DNA from: Peptostreptococcaceae bacterium
GTDB lineage: Bacteria > Bacillota > Clostridia > Peptostreptococcales > Filifactoraceae
Length of the DNA: 64,000 nucleotides
Reading direction: 5' to 3'
Assembly (NCBI GenBank): GCA_030532705.1
Contig: JAUNKR010000002.1
Coordinates: 1 to 64,000, forward strand
Shown: positions 26,025 through 34,872 of the stretch, one piece after another
Numbering within the stretch: position 1 is the stretch's first letter
Layout of the letters: every line of letters begins with the position of its first letter
Notes under the pieces: generated by a model
What the model was told of the DNA's origin: nothing
Database searches by the model: none
The model's input: only the letters and a program-made list of their open reading frames with translations
Made by a program: the position numbers and the translations under genes

Positions 26025-26571
26025 CTTTTCCTCCTTGTACTAAGTTAATCAATCGGATATTATATTCCGTTAGGATCCATCATTGGATGATGTATTTTTA
26101 CGGCGGATCTTTATCCCCCAAGTCCTCGTCCAAAATTTTGCGACCTCTTTTTTGTTCAAATATCTCTTTATCGATCTTCCCTCTCGATCTTCCGAAACAC
26201 CGGACAGCTCATGTCGCGTCCTCTTTTGCCATTCGTTTCGGCTCTCCTTCGAGTCGGCTCGTCTTATGCACGATCCGAGAAGTCCGTCCGATCGAAGCGT
26301 AAATGGATCCTTCTTCTTTTATTATAGGGAGCAAATCTTACATCCTTCGGAACATTTTCTTAATACTTTCTTACGATTTTATGGCAAAGCTTCGCTTTTT
26401 CTTTAAGATCTTTGAGTGAGCAAAAAAATGATTTCATAAGGTATACCAATTCTCTTGTTTTTCTTGTCATTTTATGCTAAATTAGTTATATGAATGTGGT
26501 TATGACTACTTTTGATCGGCTTATTCGTTATACTGATACCACTAAATTTTATCTAAGGGAGAAGAAGATCT
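26025..26571. other. long intergenic region between divergent genes
   Basis: No protein gene is convincing. A promoter for the rightward zinc-ribbon gene is plausible at TTGTCA (26464-26469), 17 bases, TATATG (26487-26492). On the minus strand a -10-like TATAAT (plus 26321-26326) may serve the glycosyltransferase but lacks a clear -35. Near 26350 a stretch resembles part of the 120-bp repeat at 23972-24187. Confidence 0.4.
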
Positions 26572-27429
26572 ATGTTCTGTAGCAAATGCGGTCAATCTCT
26601 GCAGGATGGCGCCCAGTTTTGTCATGCCTGTGGAAACAAAATTATGGTAGAGGGTGCAGTATCATCAGCAAGCCCTGTTATTCAGCCTATCACACAGGGA
26701 GCTTCCAACTGTTATCATCATTCGACGGAACATGCAGCAGGTTCTTGTCGTCGTTGCGGAAAGGCGATCTGCTCGGATTGTATGGAGGCATTTACACCGT
26801 CATCCGGTCCTTTTGAGCAGCAATGCCTATGCTATGATTGTTATTCGAGTCTTTTGCAGACGAATATCCATGAGATCGCCGATGAAAAAGAGCGTATGCT
26901 GGATTATTACAATCGATTGAATTTCCGCCTAAAGATCGGTGCCGGTGTCGGTGCTGCGATCGGACTTTACCAATTCATCCGTGTGATGAGCTTGACCGAT
27001 ACGGAGTTTGGCGGAAGGCTTGTTTTTGGGATATTCAGCTTCATTTTCAATGTGATCGGTTGGATGACCTTGATCGGCTTTTTCAAGGAATATGTCAACT
27101 TTATGATCAACGGTACGAAGGAAGCATTCCACCATGCGACCAGAACTCCGGATGTATATACGAATATGGCAACGGGCTTTATGGCTGCCTTGATCAAACC
27201 TTTTGTATTGCTTTATCAGCTGGTTCGACAATATTTGGATACCAGAAAAACGATCCAGCATTATGATTTTATGCTGAACAGCGAAAATCGATCTCTACAA
27301 TGGGCGAAAGATCAAATGGCTTTTTGGAATGTGCGTAATAAAAATAAAAATGTCAGCATACGCGATCTGATGAATATTGAACCAAGCTTACAAAATAATG
27401 CTTATGCACAGCATCTAAACAATAATTAG
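26572..27429 (+). CDS. zinc-ribbon / B-box-like membrane protein
   Basis: This 285-residue protein begins with a zinc ribbon (CSKCG and CHACG within residues 3-20), then a second Cys/His cluster (about 48-90: CYHH, CRRCGKAICSDC, CLCYDC) typical of bacterial B-box-type zinc fingers. Two hydrophobic segments follow (about 120-138 and 146-170), then a helical, positively charged tail. Such proteins are common in Clostridia but have no defined function; membrane anchoring with cytosolic zinc domains is likely. It is monocistronic with its own terminator. Confidence 0.8.
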   Translation: MFCSKCGQSLQDGAQFCHACGNKIMVEGAVSSASPVIQPITQGASNCYHHSTEHAAGSCRRCGKAICSDCMEAFTPSSGPFEQQCLCYDCYSSLLQTNIHEIADEKERMLDYYNRLNFRLKIGAGVGAAIGLYQFIRVMSLTDTEFGGRLVFGIFSFIFNVIGWMTLIGFFKEYVNFMINGTKEAFHHATRTPDVYTNMATGFMAALIKPFVLLYQLVRQYLDTRKTIQHYDFMLNSENRSLQWAKDQMAFWNVRNKNKNVSIRDLMNIEPSLQNNAYAQHLNNN

Positions 27430-27444
27430 GATCTTTTAAGATAA

Positions 27445-27490
27445 AACGACCTTTTTTTCATTCCATGATAAGAAGGTCGTTCTTCTTTTC
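27445..27490 (+). terminator. terminator of the zinc-ribbon gene
   Basis: AACGACCTT (27445-27453) pairs with AAGGTCGTT (27473-27481), followed by CTTCTTTTC. Confidence 0.8.
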
Positions 27491-27662
27491 AGGGACTGAT
27501 AGGACCCTAAGCTGAACTTGACGATCGATCTACTTTTATTCGTGCTTCTATCATCGTTCAGATTATTTTTACAAAAAGTCTTACAATTCAATTCTGTTGT
27601 GTTATAATTAGTATTAGGGTAATAATTGTAAAGTCTATGGACTTAAAACTAAGGGGGGCAAT

Positions 27663-28220
27663 ATGAAAAAAATATTATCTTTAGTCGCAGCACTTTTTAT
27701 GCTTTTTGCACTGGTAGCATGTGGCGGAGGAACGAATTCAAGTGAGAAGATCCAAAAGACTACAATATTCGGTAGTGATGATTTTGGCTATCTGAAGCTG
27801 GATGGTGCATGGCAGGAGCTATATGAATCCTTGGGTCAAAAACCTCCTGAACATCTTCCTGCAATGGTTTATACCAAGGATTCCAGTATCGTTGATATCG
27901 GATTGGTCTATCCTGAAGATGTATCTGATGAGTTGACATTACAGGAAGCGGCAGATGAATTTATTGCTGTGTATTTTGATGATTTTGACGAAGAAAATCG
28001 TACCGTAGAAGAATCCACTTTTGCAGGCTATAAAGCGATCTTGGTCACAAACACTTATGTAGATCCCGACTTTAAGGAGGATGCAACGGCAAAAGCATGG
28101 TTTTTTGAGACCGACGATAAGTTGTATCACTATGTTCAGATCGATGTGCTCACAGCAGATCTTGAGGACATAATGGAACAAGTGACTTCCTCTTTCAGCT
28201 TCAAAAGGCCTGCGGCTTAA
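27663..28220 (+). CDS. lipoprotein with a SFSFKRPA-type C-terminal domain
   Basis: The 185-residue protein has a lipoprotein signal (MLFALVACGGG), so it is exported and lipid-anchored. Residues about 38-185 form a globular domain that also occurs at the C-terminus of the protein at 28533-29510: both start with a GxDxxGYxKLxGxW motif and end with SFKRPA. The domain was not matched to a named family. AAGGGGGGCAAT precedes the ATG, and a TATAAT (27603-27608) lies 55 bases upstream. Confidence 0.75.
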   Translation: MKKILSLVAALFMLFALVACGGGTNSSEKIQKTTIFGSDDFGYLKLDGAWQELYESLGQKPPEHLPAMVYTKDSSIVDIGLVYPEDVSDELTLQEAADEFIAVYFDDFDEENRTVEESTFAGYKAILVTNTYVDPDFKEDATAKAWFFETDDKLYHYVQIDVLTADLEDIMEQVTSSFSFKRPAA

Positions 28221-28532
28221 TGCATATTGAGAGAAAAACTTCCGCACGATCACGATTTGTTCGATGCCCACGCCTTTTGAGGTCCGGTCCGTGGTGTAAA
28301 AATCCTTGCCGATCGGATGCAATGCTTTGGCGATACGACACCGGTCACTACATTTGAAATCCGAAGGGATATTCACAAATATCGGTCTTCGAAACCTAGA
28401 TCGCGATCTAGTATGGAGGATCATCAGAGAGAACCCCAAAGGTTCTCTTTTTGTTGATAGAAATATCGTTTTTTGTTGATAGAAGTGTAGCTTTTTGATA
28501 TAATCATTATAAAATCAACCAGGAGGACTTTT
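28221..28532 (+). other. intergenic region with a perfect 16-bp palindrome
   Basis: CTAGATCGCGATCTAG at 28396-28411 is a perfect palindrome. The minus strand between about 28240 and 28330 has protein-like composition but no start or family match. A terminator hairpin ends the region, followed by the promoter and AGGAGG site of the next gene. Confidence 0.45.
28427..28453 (+). terminator. rho-independent terminator
   Basis: GAGAACC (28429-28435) pairs with GGTTCTC (28441-28447) across CCAAA, followed by TTTTTG. It lies 200 bases after the lipoprotein gene. Confidence 0.85.
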
Positions 28533-29510
28533 ATGAAAAAACGTTTAGTTTCAATGCTCACAGTACTTTTATCGACCTTGATGATCTTCTCAAGCATCGC
28601 TTTTGCCGCACCATCCGTGCGACTTCAAATGAATGGCCAATTCCACGATGATTATCAGCCGATGCTCAAAAACGGACGTACACTCGTCCCTCTTGCATTT
28701 ATCTCAAAACAGCTCGGTTTCGATGTGAAATGGATGGCGCAGGAGAAGAAAGTCATTGTAAGCGGTTCCAAGAATATCGAGCTTAAGATCGGGGATAAGA
28801 ATGCAATGATCGACGGATCCAAGAAGACGATCTCGGAAGCACCTCAGATCTTCAATGGAAAGACTTATGTTCCTCTTGCTTTCATCGCTGAAACTTTTGG
28901 GATCCCGGTACATTGGGATGCTAAGAACAAGATCGTTACGATCGGAGAAGGAAAGATGACGGACCAAGGCGAAAAGGATACAGGCTCTGATGCTTCCAAG
29001 CCAAGCGACAAAACATCCAAAAAAATCCCAAGCTATGATAAGAATAGCGGATCTACTCTCTTGGGAAATGACCGATATGGTTATGTGAAATTGGGTGGAG
29101 AATGGATCGAGTACACTGCTCTGACCGGAGAAAAACACTTTTTCGGAGAAGGAAGCTCATTAGAATGTCTCGCTTATTTTTCCGGTGCTAATAATATCCT
29201 GATAGGTATCGATCATATGGATGTATCTGGCTTAGGTATCAGCAGAGACAAGTATCTTGAACATATGTTTAGCGGAGAGTTTCCAAATAATACGCTAACG
29301 ACCTTTGCCGGATCGAAGGCGATCGTGGAAAAAGATCGAAAAGTGTCCACAGAAGATGGCGTAAAGACCGAAACTGCTACGGTAGAATGGAAATTCTTAA
29401 CAAAGGATGGCTTATTGCACTTTGTATCGGTTCAAGGGGATCCGAAAGAGGTCGATGAGATCGCTGCAAAAATCGTTTCTGACTTTAGCTTCAAAAGGCC
29501 TGCGGAATAA
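28533..29510 (+). CDS. exported copper amine oxidase-like N-terminal domain protein
   Basis: The 325-residue protein has a cleavable signal peptide (cut after SIAFA) and a copper amine oxidase N-terminal-like domain (about residues 30-145), with its two repeated units marked by NGRTLVPLAFISKQLGF and NGKTYVPLAFIAETFGIP. A Lys/Ser-rich linker leads to a C-terminal domain (about 172-325) shared with the neighbouring lipoprotein. The N-terminal domain is a common clostridial envelope module and has no oxidase activity by itself. AGGAGGACTTTT precedes the ATG. Confidence 0.85.
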   Translation: MKKRLVSMLTVLLSTLMIFSSIAFAAPSVRLQMNGQFHDDYQPMLKNGRTLVPLAFISKQLGFDVKWMAQEKKVIVSGSKNIELKIGDKNAMIDGSKKTISEAPQIFNGKTYVPLAFIAETFGIPVHWDAKNKIVTIGEGKMTDQGEKDTGSDASKPSDKTSKKIPSYDKNSGSTLLGNDRYGYVKLGGEWIEYTALTGEKHFFGEGSSLECLAYFSGANNILIGIDHMDVSGLGISRDKYLEHMFSGEFPNNTLTTFAGSKAIVEKDRKVSTEDGVKTETATVEWKFLTKDGLLHFVSVQGDPKEVDEIAAKIVSDFSFKRPAE

Positions 29511-29593
29511 CAGGTTCTCTCATAGATCAGGCGATCTGTGATTTAGATTTTGTATAGTAGTTTTGAAGCGAATCTAAAAAGCAAGATTTTTTG

Positions 29594-29626
29594 AGCATAG
29601 TAGTTTATGACTGCTATGCTTTTTTA
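29594..29626 (+). terminator. terminator after the amine oxidase-like domain gene
   Basis: AGCATAG (29594-29600) pairs with CTATGCT (29614-29620), followed by TTTTT. Confidence 0.85.
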
Positions 29627-29811
29627 TGCTCCTAATGCCCCAATGATCCTCCGGATCCAAAAGCGATCTCATAACTTCCGACGATTTGCGATCCTTTGGA
29701 TGAGTGCAGGGCAAGATCTCCTTTTGTATCTTTAGTCATCAGTCCTGTCGGATCTGCCGCCTCAGCGATCTCTCTTGAGGGATGGCGGAAGAGTCTGAGC
29801 GTTTGAAGCAC
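29627..29811. other. short intergenic stretch between converging units
   Basis: A 35- to 50-codon frame on the minus strand (ending at 29632, with ATG-containing MTKDTKGDLALHSS) has coding-like composition but no ribosome binding site or family match, and it lies beyond the terminator of the ribosomal operon. It may be a remnant. Confidence 0.25.
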
Positions 29812-29855
29812 AAAAAAGACCCGCAAACTATGTTCACAGGTCTTTCGAATATAAT
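29812..29855 (-). terminator. terminator of the ribosomal protein operon
   Basis: On the minus strand AAAGACC and GGTCTTT enclose a wobble-rich inner stem and are followed by TTTG. It lies about 20 bases past the rplQ stop. Confidence 0.8.
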
Positions 29856-29872
29856 TGTCTAGAAAATTATAT

Positions 29873-30214
29873 TTACACGAGCTCAATGATCGCCATCGGT
29901 GCTGCATCACCTTTTCTTGGCATCGTCTTGATTATTCTTGTGTAACCACCGTTACGCTCAGCGTATTTCGGTGCTGTTTCATCAAACAGTTTTTTTACAA
30001 CTGTTTCATCCATCATATAGGATAGAGCTTGTCTTCTCGCATGAAGATCGCCTCTTTTTGCAAGAGTCACCATTTTGTCTGCCATTCTTTTGATCTCTTT
30101 TGCTCTTGTCTCAGTTGTTTGGATTCTTCCATGCTTATGAAGTTCTGTTACAAGATTTCTTAGCATCATATTTCTGTGAGAGCTTACAACTCCCAATTTT
30201 CTATATCTTGCCAT
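29873..30214 (-). CDS. rplQ: 50S ribosomal protein L17
   Basis: The 113-residue protein is L17 of the large subunit: the N-terminal [21 protein letters not shown] and [18 protein letters not shown] blocks are diagnostic. It is the last gene of the S10-spc-alpha block, 21 bases after rpoA, and is followed by the operon terminator. The length is normal for Firmicutes. Confidence 0.97.
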   Translation of the reverse strand: MARYRKLGVVSSHRNMMLRNLVTELHKHGRIQTTETRAKEIKRMADKMVTLAKRGDLHARRQALSYMMDETVVKKLFDETAPKYAERNGGYTRIIKTMPRKGDAAPMAIIELV

Positions 30215-30235
30215 CTAGTCTTTCCTCCTTTCGTC

Positions 30236-31177
30236 CTATTGATCTTCGCTCGGCTTGAGTCCCAAACCAAGTTCTTCAAGTTTTTGTATCACTTCTTCCA
30301 ATGACTTTTTACCTAGGTTACGGACCTTCATCATTTCATCTTCCGTCTTTTCAGTGAGCTCTTCAACGGTGTTGATATTCGCTCGCTTCAAACAGTTGTA
30401 TGATCTTACCGAAAGGTCGAGTTCCTCGATGGTCATCTCCAGTACTTTTTCTTTCTTGTTTTCTTCCTTCTCCACCATGATCTCCATCACGCTGAGGTTT
30501 TCGCTTAGGTCGATAAACAAGTTTAGGTGCTCCAGCAATATCTTTGCAGCCAGTGAAGCGGCATCCTGCGGATTGATCGTTGCGTTCGTTTCGATCTCAA
30601 CGGTCAGTTTTTCAAAATCTGTTCTTGCACCTACGCGTGTACCTTCTACTTTGTAGCTGCATTTTTGTACAGGTGTGAAAATGGAATCCACCGGAATAAC
30701 ATCGGTCGATTCGGTCTTATTGTTTTCCGCCGGTTGATAGCCTCGACCTCGATCAACGTAGATCTGCATATTAAGGTCTGCATCTTTGTTCAGTGTCGCA
30801 ATATGCAAGTCTTTGTTCATGATCTCCACATCTGAGGGAACTTTGATATCGCCTGCTGTCAGTACACCTTCGCCTTTGTGCTCCAGTCGCAAAGTTCGAA
30901 GTCCCGGCTCGCCATCGATCTTGATCGCCAAGTCTTTCAGTGAAAGGATGATGGTCACAACATCTTCCGTTACACCGGGGATCTCTGCCATTTCTTTATA
31001 CACGCCGGCAATTTTGATAGAATGTACTGCTGCGCCCGGTAGTGAGGAAAGCAGGATCCTTCGAAGTGAGTTTCCTACTGTGTGTCCGAATCCTCGCTCC
31101 AACGGCTCAACAACGATCACGCCTCTAGTTTCGGTCAGTACGTCTACATTAATATTCGGTTTTTCAATTCCTATCAT
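30236..31177 (-). CDS. rpoA: DNA-directed RNA polymerase alpha subunit
   Basis: The 313-residue subunit assembles the polymerase core and contacts promoters and activators. The N-terminal dimerisation domain (about 1-230) has [22 protein letters not shown]; an acidic linker leads to the C-terminal domain (about 245-313) with [16 protein letters not shown] and [11 protein letters not shown]. The frame is open to 31222, but AAGGAGGGTTTTG before the ATG at 31177 and the family N-terminus MIGIEKPN fix the start. Confidence 0.97.
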   Translation of the reverse strand: MIGIEKPNINVDVLTETRGVIVVEPLERGFGHTVGNSLRRILLSSLPGAAVHSIKIAGVYKEMAEIPGVTEDVVTIILSLKDLAIKIDGEPGLRTLRLEHKGEGVLTAGDIKVPSDVEIMNKDLHIATLNKDADLNMQIYVDRGRGYQPAENNKTESTDVIPVDSIFTPVQKCSYKVEGTRVGARTDFEKLTVEIETNATINPQDAASLAAKILLEHLNLFIDLSENLSVMEIMVEKEENKKEKVLEMTIEELDLSVRSYNCLKRANINTVEELTEKTEDEMMKVRNLGKKSLEEVIQKLEELGLGLKPSEDQ

Positions 31178-31225
31178 CAAAACCCTCCTTGGATTATTCA
31201 ACTCATGATATGAGGGTAACAAATC

Positions 31226-31849
31226 TTACTTGGAGTATAGCTCGACGATCAAGTGCTCTGCTATATCAAGCTCGATATCATCTCTTTCCGGGTTTGCAAC
31301 AACTTTTGCTTTCATCGCCGGTAGATCTACTTCAAGCCACTTTGGCGATACTCTTGTCGATCCGTCGATCAGATCTTTGAATTTCGCTACGGATCTTGAG
31401 CTTTCTTTTACTTCGATCACATCGCCGACTTTTACGATCAGCGACGGGATGTTCACTTTTTTGCCATTTAGCGTAAAGTGTGAATGTGTTACCAGCTGTC
31501 TTGCTTCTTTTCTTGAGTTTGCAAGTCCCATTCTAAATACGACATTGTCCAGTCTTCTCTCAAGCAGGCTGAGCAGGTTTTCACCCGCGATCCCTTGCAT
31601 TTTTTCAGCTTTTTCAAATGTATTGTAGAACTGAGTTTCGATCAGACCATAAATTCGCTTTACTTTTTGTTTCTCTCTTAGTTGCTCTCCGTAGTTGGAA
31701 AGTTTTTTTCTGTTTTGTCCATGCTGTCCCGGTGCGTATGATCTTTTGTTCATCGCACATTTTTCAGAATAGCAACGATCGCCTTTTAGAAAAAGCTTCA
31801 TTCCTTCTCTACGGCAAAGTCTACAAGATGAATCTGTATATCTTGCCAT
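31226..31849 (-). CDS. rpsD: 30S ribosomal protein S4
   Basis: The 207-residue protein is S4, an early 16S rRNA binder. It is the zinc-type form, with CRLCRREG and a second Cys pair (CYSEKC) in the first 32 residues, followed by SYAPGQHGQ and an S4 RNA-binding domain (about 95-160). S4 is the classic autogenous repressor of its operon. Here it is preceded by an unusually long 115-base gap that folds into a two-stem structure, a likely control site. Confidence 0.97.
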   Translation of the reverse strand: MARYTDSSCRLCRREGMKLFLKGDRCYSEKCAMNKRSYAPGQHGQNRKKLSNYGEQLREKQKVKRIYGLIETQFYNTFEKAEKMQGIAGENLLSLLERRLDNVVFRMGLANSRKEARQLVTHSHFTLNGKKVNIPSLIVKVGDVIEVKESSRSVAKFKDLIDGSTRVSPKWLEVDLPAMKAKVVANPERDDIELDIAEHLIVELYSK

Positions 31850-31883
31850 TACATTCTCCTTTGTTAAACCTTTTCGTTAATAC

Positions 31884-31942
31884 CTGACAGTCGCTTTGTG
31901 ATCGGATGAAGTTCTCCGGCTTCATCTTATAAGCGCTGTCGG
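31884..31942 (-). promoter_or_regulatory. structured RNA between rpsK and rpsD, candidate S4 control element
   Basis: On the minus-strand RNA an outer stem GACAGCGCTT (plus 31931-31940) pairs with AAGCGACTGTC (plus 31886-31896) with one bulged A. After an asymmetric internal loop, an inner stem GATGAAG/CTTCATC (plus 31920-31926 and 31905-31911) closes an 8-base loop CCGGAGAA. Every other gap in this operon is under 90 bases and most are under 30. Autoregulation by S4 is inferred. Confidence 0.7.
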
Positions 31943-31964
31943 TCTATTTTCCAATTACCTTGGA

Positions 31965-32360
31965 TTACACTCTTCTTCTCTTTGGCGGTCTGCATCCGTT
32001 GTGAGGGATCGGTGTAACGTCTTTGATCATCGTTACATCAAGTCCTGCCGCTTGAAGCGCACGGATCGCTGCCTCTCTTCCGGATCCGGGTCCTTTTACG
32101 AATACCTCTACAGATTTCAACCCATGCTCCATCGCCGCTTTTGTTGCCGCTTCAGCTGCCATTTGTGCCGCAAATGGCGTTGCTTTTCTTGAACCTTTGA
32201 AGCCCAATCCACCTGCTGATGCCCATGAGATCGCGTTTCCATGTACATCAGTAAGCGTTACGATCGTGTTGTTAAAGGTTGACTGGATATGTGCATGACC
32301 TTTTTCTATATTTTTACGCTCTCGTCTTCTAACACGAGCCACTTTTTTTGGCTTTGCCAT
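31965..32360 (-). CDS. rpsK: 30S ribosomal protein S11
   Basis: The 131-residue protein is S11 of the small-subunit platform, with [26 protein letters not shown] and the C-terminal [16 protein letters not shown], all diagnostic. It follows rpsM by 22 bases. Downstream lies the structured 115-base gap before rpsD. Confidence 0.97.
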   Translation of the reverse strand: MAKPKKVARVRRRERKNIEKGHAHIQSTFNNTIVTLTDVHGNAISWASAGGLGFKGSRKATPFAAQMAAEAATKAAMEHGLKSVEVFVKGPGSGREAAIRALQAAGLDVTMIKDVTPIPHNGCRPPKRRRV

Positions 32361-32382
32361 TGTTATACCTCCTTACTGTAGA

Positions 32383-32751
32383 TTATTTTTTCTTCTTACG
32401 TCCTACTGTACGCTTTGGACCTTTTCTTGTTCTTGCATTTGTTTTTGTCTTTTGTCCTCTTACAGGAAGTCCCTTCTGATGTCTGATCCCTCTGTAAGAA
32501 CGAATGTCTCTAAGTCGCTTGATGTTTAGAGCGATCTCTCTTCGAAGGTCTCCTTCTACAGTATAGTTGTCGATTGCTTTTCTTAAGCTGTTTACTTCGT
32601 CTTCAGATAGGTCTTTTACTCTTTTGTTCGGATCGATCCCAGTTTCAGCCAATATTGCATTGGATACGGATCTTCCGATTCCAAAGATATAGGTCAGACC
32701 TATTTCAACTCTTTTTTCTCTTGGTAAGTCTACACCGGCTATACGTGCCAT
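32383..32751 (-). CDS. rpsM: 30S ribosomal protein S13
   Basis: The 122-residue protein is S13 of the small-subunit head, contacting the P-site tRNA and the large subunit. [22 protein letters not shown]-type N-terminus, [16 protein letters not shown] and the basic C-terminal tail [14 protein letters not shown] are visible. It lies 44 bases after rpmJ. Confidence 0.97.
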   Translation of the reverse strand: MARIAGVDLPREKRVEIGLTYIFGIGRSVSNAILAETGIDPNKRVKDLSEDEVNSLRKAIDNYTVEGDLRREIALNIKRLRDIRSYRGIRHQKGLPVRGQKTKTNARTRKGPKRTVGRKKKK

Positions 32752-32795
32752 GTATTTGCACCTCCTATATTAATTTCAATCTGAAATTTACCTTC

Positions 32796-32927
<132 letters not shown>

Positions 32928-33146
32928 TTATTTCTTTCTCCATGTGATACGGCCTTTTGTCAAGTCGTATGGGGAAAGCTCCACCGTAACTCTGTCACCC
33001 GGCAAGATTCGAATAAAGTTCATTCTGAGTTTGCCTGAGATGTGTGCTATGATTTGGTGATCATTTTCCAATTTTACTTTGAACATTGCGTTTGGTAGTG
33101 CGTCTACGATCACACCTTCCAACTCTATCACGTCTTTTTTAGACAT
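32928..33146 (-). CDS. infA: translation initiation factor IF-1
   Basis: The 72-residue OB-fold protein blocks the A site during initiation. [41 protein letters not shown] and [13 protein letters not shown] are the family blocks. Its start overlaps the end of the KOW-domain gene by 8 bases. Confidence 0.97.
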   Translation of the reverse strand: MSKKDVIELEGVIVDALPNAMFKVKLENDHQIIAHISGKLRMNFIRILPGDRVTVELSPYDLTKGRITWRKK

Positions 33147-33420
33147 CTACAACCTCCGTTTTTTCGATTCTCCTAATTTCTTTTCGTATCTTGGCATTTT
33201 CGCTTTCGATATCCTTTGATCTTTCGTTGATATTGATCTCTGTTATTTCGCCTGTGGGCTGAAGGTGCCTCAGATTTTTTTTCTTCGGCTTTTGGATCGT
33301 TCGTCCTTCTCCATCCACGATGTAGGCAAAGTTTCCATCGATGCGTAGTACAATGAAATGGCTTTCGCCGTCTCTGCCTGCTTTGTTTTTTACGATCGCA
33401 CCTCTTTGCATCTGTTTCAT
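33139..33420 (-). CDS. KOW-domain RNA-binding protein (L14e-like)
   Basis: The 93-residue protein has an N-terminal KOW motif ([20 protein letters not shown]) with an SH3-like barrel up to about residue 55, then a charged helical tail. It matches the KOW domain-containing proteins that many Clostridia keep between map and infA, and are related to archaeal L14e; the exact role is unknown but ribosome association is likely. It overlaps infA by 8 bases and lies 8 bases after map. Confidence 0.85.
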   Translation of the reverse strand: MKQMQRGAIVKNKAGRDGESHFIVLRIDGNFAYIVDGEGRTIQKPKKKNLRHLQPTGEITEININERSKDIESENAKIRKEIRRIEKTEVVDV

Positions 33421-33428
33421 ATTGCCCT

Positions 33429-34178
33429 CTAGTGCGCTGTCAGGATCTCGGGTCCATTGTCGGTGATCGCAATGGTATGTTCATAGTGCGCGGAGCGCAT
33501 ATGATCGTCTGTTACAACGGTCCAGCCGTCTTCCAGCACATGAACTTTGTATGTCCCTTGGTTTATCATCGGTTCGATCGCGAGTACCATACCACTTTGA
33601 AGTTTGGGGCCTCTTTCCGGTGGTCCATAGTTGGGAACGGGCGGATCTTCGTGAAGATTTCTGCCTACTCCATGCCCGACCAGATCTCTGACCACGGAGA
33701 AGCCGTAGCTTTCCACATGGCTTTGGATCGCGTGAGATATGTCGGAGAGTCTTTTTCCGAGGATCGCATGTTCAATTCCTTTGTAGAAGCTGTTTTTGGT
33801 TTCTTGGATGAGCATGATGTCCAGCTCGGAGATCTCTCCGACCGGATGGGTCTTGGCACAATCGGCATGGTAGCCGTTTTTGTATGCCCCGATATCGATA
33901 CTGATGATATCTCCTTCTTTCAGGATGATGTCTTTGCTCGGTATCCCATGCACCACCACTTCATTGGGTGATGCACAGATGCTCCCCCTAAATCCGTTGT
34001 AGCCTAAGAATGATGGCTCTGCTGCGTATTTTTTGATCGTGTTGTAAGCGATCTGATCGAGTTCAAATGTTGAAACGCCCGGTCGGATCGCTCGACGCAC
34101 CATCTCATGTGCTTCAGCTACGATTTTTCCAGCTTCTCTTATCAGCTCTATTTCATGTTTTGACTTTAGTATTATCAT
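33429..34178 (-). CDS. map: methionine aminopeptidase, type I
   Basis: The 249-residue enzyme removes the initiator methionine from new proteins. The five metal ligands of the pita-bread fold are visible: IDIGAYKNGYHADCAKT (two Asp), GHGVGRNLHEDP (His), LAIEPM (Glu) and YEHTI (Glu). It shares one base with the adk stop (TAATG), so translation is coupled. There is no N-terminal zinc-finger extension. Confidence 0.97.
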   Translation of the reverse strand: MIILKSKHEIELIREAGKIVAEAHEMVRRAIRPGVSTFELDQIAYNTIKKYAAEPSFLGYNGFRGSICASPNEVVVHGIPSKDIILKEGDIISIDIGAYKNGYHADCAKTHPVGEISELDIMLIQETKNSFYKGIEHAILGKRLSDISHAIQSHVESYGFSVVRDLVGHGVGRNLHEDPPVPNYGPPERGPKLQSGMVLAIEPMINQGTYKVHVLEDGWTVVTDDHMRSAHYEHTIAITDNGPEILTAH

Positions 34179-34825
34179 TATTTATTTCCTAAGGCCTTTT
34201 GAATATCGCTAAATACCTTGTCGATTGCCTGGTCACCTTGGATCGTCACGATATTCCCTTTGCCGGTGTAGTATTCTACAAGCGGCATGGTTTCTTTCTC
34301 ATAGACGTCGATCCGTTTTGCAACGGTCTCTTCTACATCATCTACTCTCTGGTAAAGTTCGCCTTCACACTTGTCGCAGGTACCTGCCTGTTTTGTCGGG
34401 TTGAACTTCACATGGTAAGTCGCTCCACAGTCACGACAGATCCTTCTGCCGACTGCACGCCCTACAAGGATGTTTTTGTCCACTTGAATATTTATCACTT
34501 TGTCGATCTGTGTTCCCATTTCCATCATCAGTTCGTCGAGTGCTTCCGCTTGACTGACCGATCTTGGAAATCCATCCAGAAGAAAACCTTCTGCAACGTC
34601 TTCTTCTTTAAGTCTGTCCTCTACCATGGCGATCGTGATCTCGTCCGGTACCAGCTGTCCTTTGTCCACGTATTCCTTCGCTTTTTTGCCAAGGATCGTG
34701 TTTTCTTTCATGTTTTTTCTGAAGATGTCTCCGGTGGAAATATGGACTAGTTTATATGCGTCTCTAATACTTTCTGCCTGTGTGCCTTTTCCTGCTCCCG
34801 GAGGCCCGAGTAATATCAGTTTCAT
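34178..34825 (-). CDS. adk: adenylate kinase (zinc-lid type)
   Basis: The 215-residue enzyme interconverts ATP + AMP and 2 ADP. It has the P-loop GPPGAGKGTQ (residues 7-16), the AMP-binding TGDIFR and DGFPRSVSQA blocks, and a LID domain with CRDCG and CDKC, the four-Cys zinc site found in many Firmicutes. It follows secY by 47 bases and overlaps map by one base. Confidence 0.97.
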   Translation of the reverse strand: MKLILLGPPGAGKGTQAESIRDAYKLVHISTGDIFRKNMKENTILGKKAKEYVDKGQLVPDEITIAMVEDRLKEEDVAEGFLLDGFPRSVSQAEALDELMMEMGTQIDKVINIQVDKNILVGRAVGRRICRDCGATYHVKFNPTKQAGTCDKCEGELYQRVDDVEETVAKRIDVYEKETMPLVEYYTGKGNIVTIQGDQAIDKVFSDIQKALGNK

Positions 34826-34872
34826 TATCTCTCCTTTGTACTACATGAATGCCTCTTTCGAGGTTTGGTTTC

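Noticed and set aside
27939-28439. Minus-strand frame overlapping the lipoprotein gene, with a stretch faintly like a histidine kinase ATP-binding tail (FYTTDRTSKGVGIEQ)
   Set aside because: It lies antisense to a clear lipoprotein gene for much of its length, has no ribosome binding site, and the similarity is weak.
29632-29910. 92-residue minus-strand frame overlapping the end of rplQ
   Set aside because: It runs through the operon terminator and overlaps rplQ; only its last 35-50 codons look coding-like and have no start signal.
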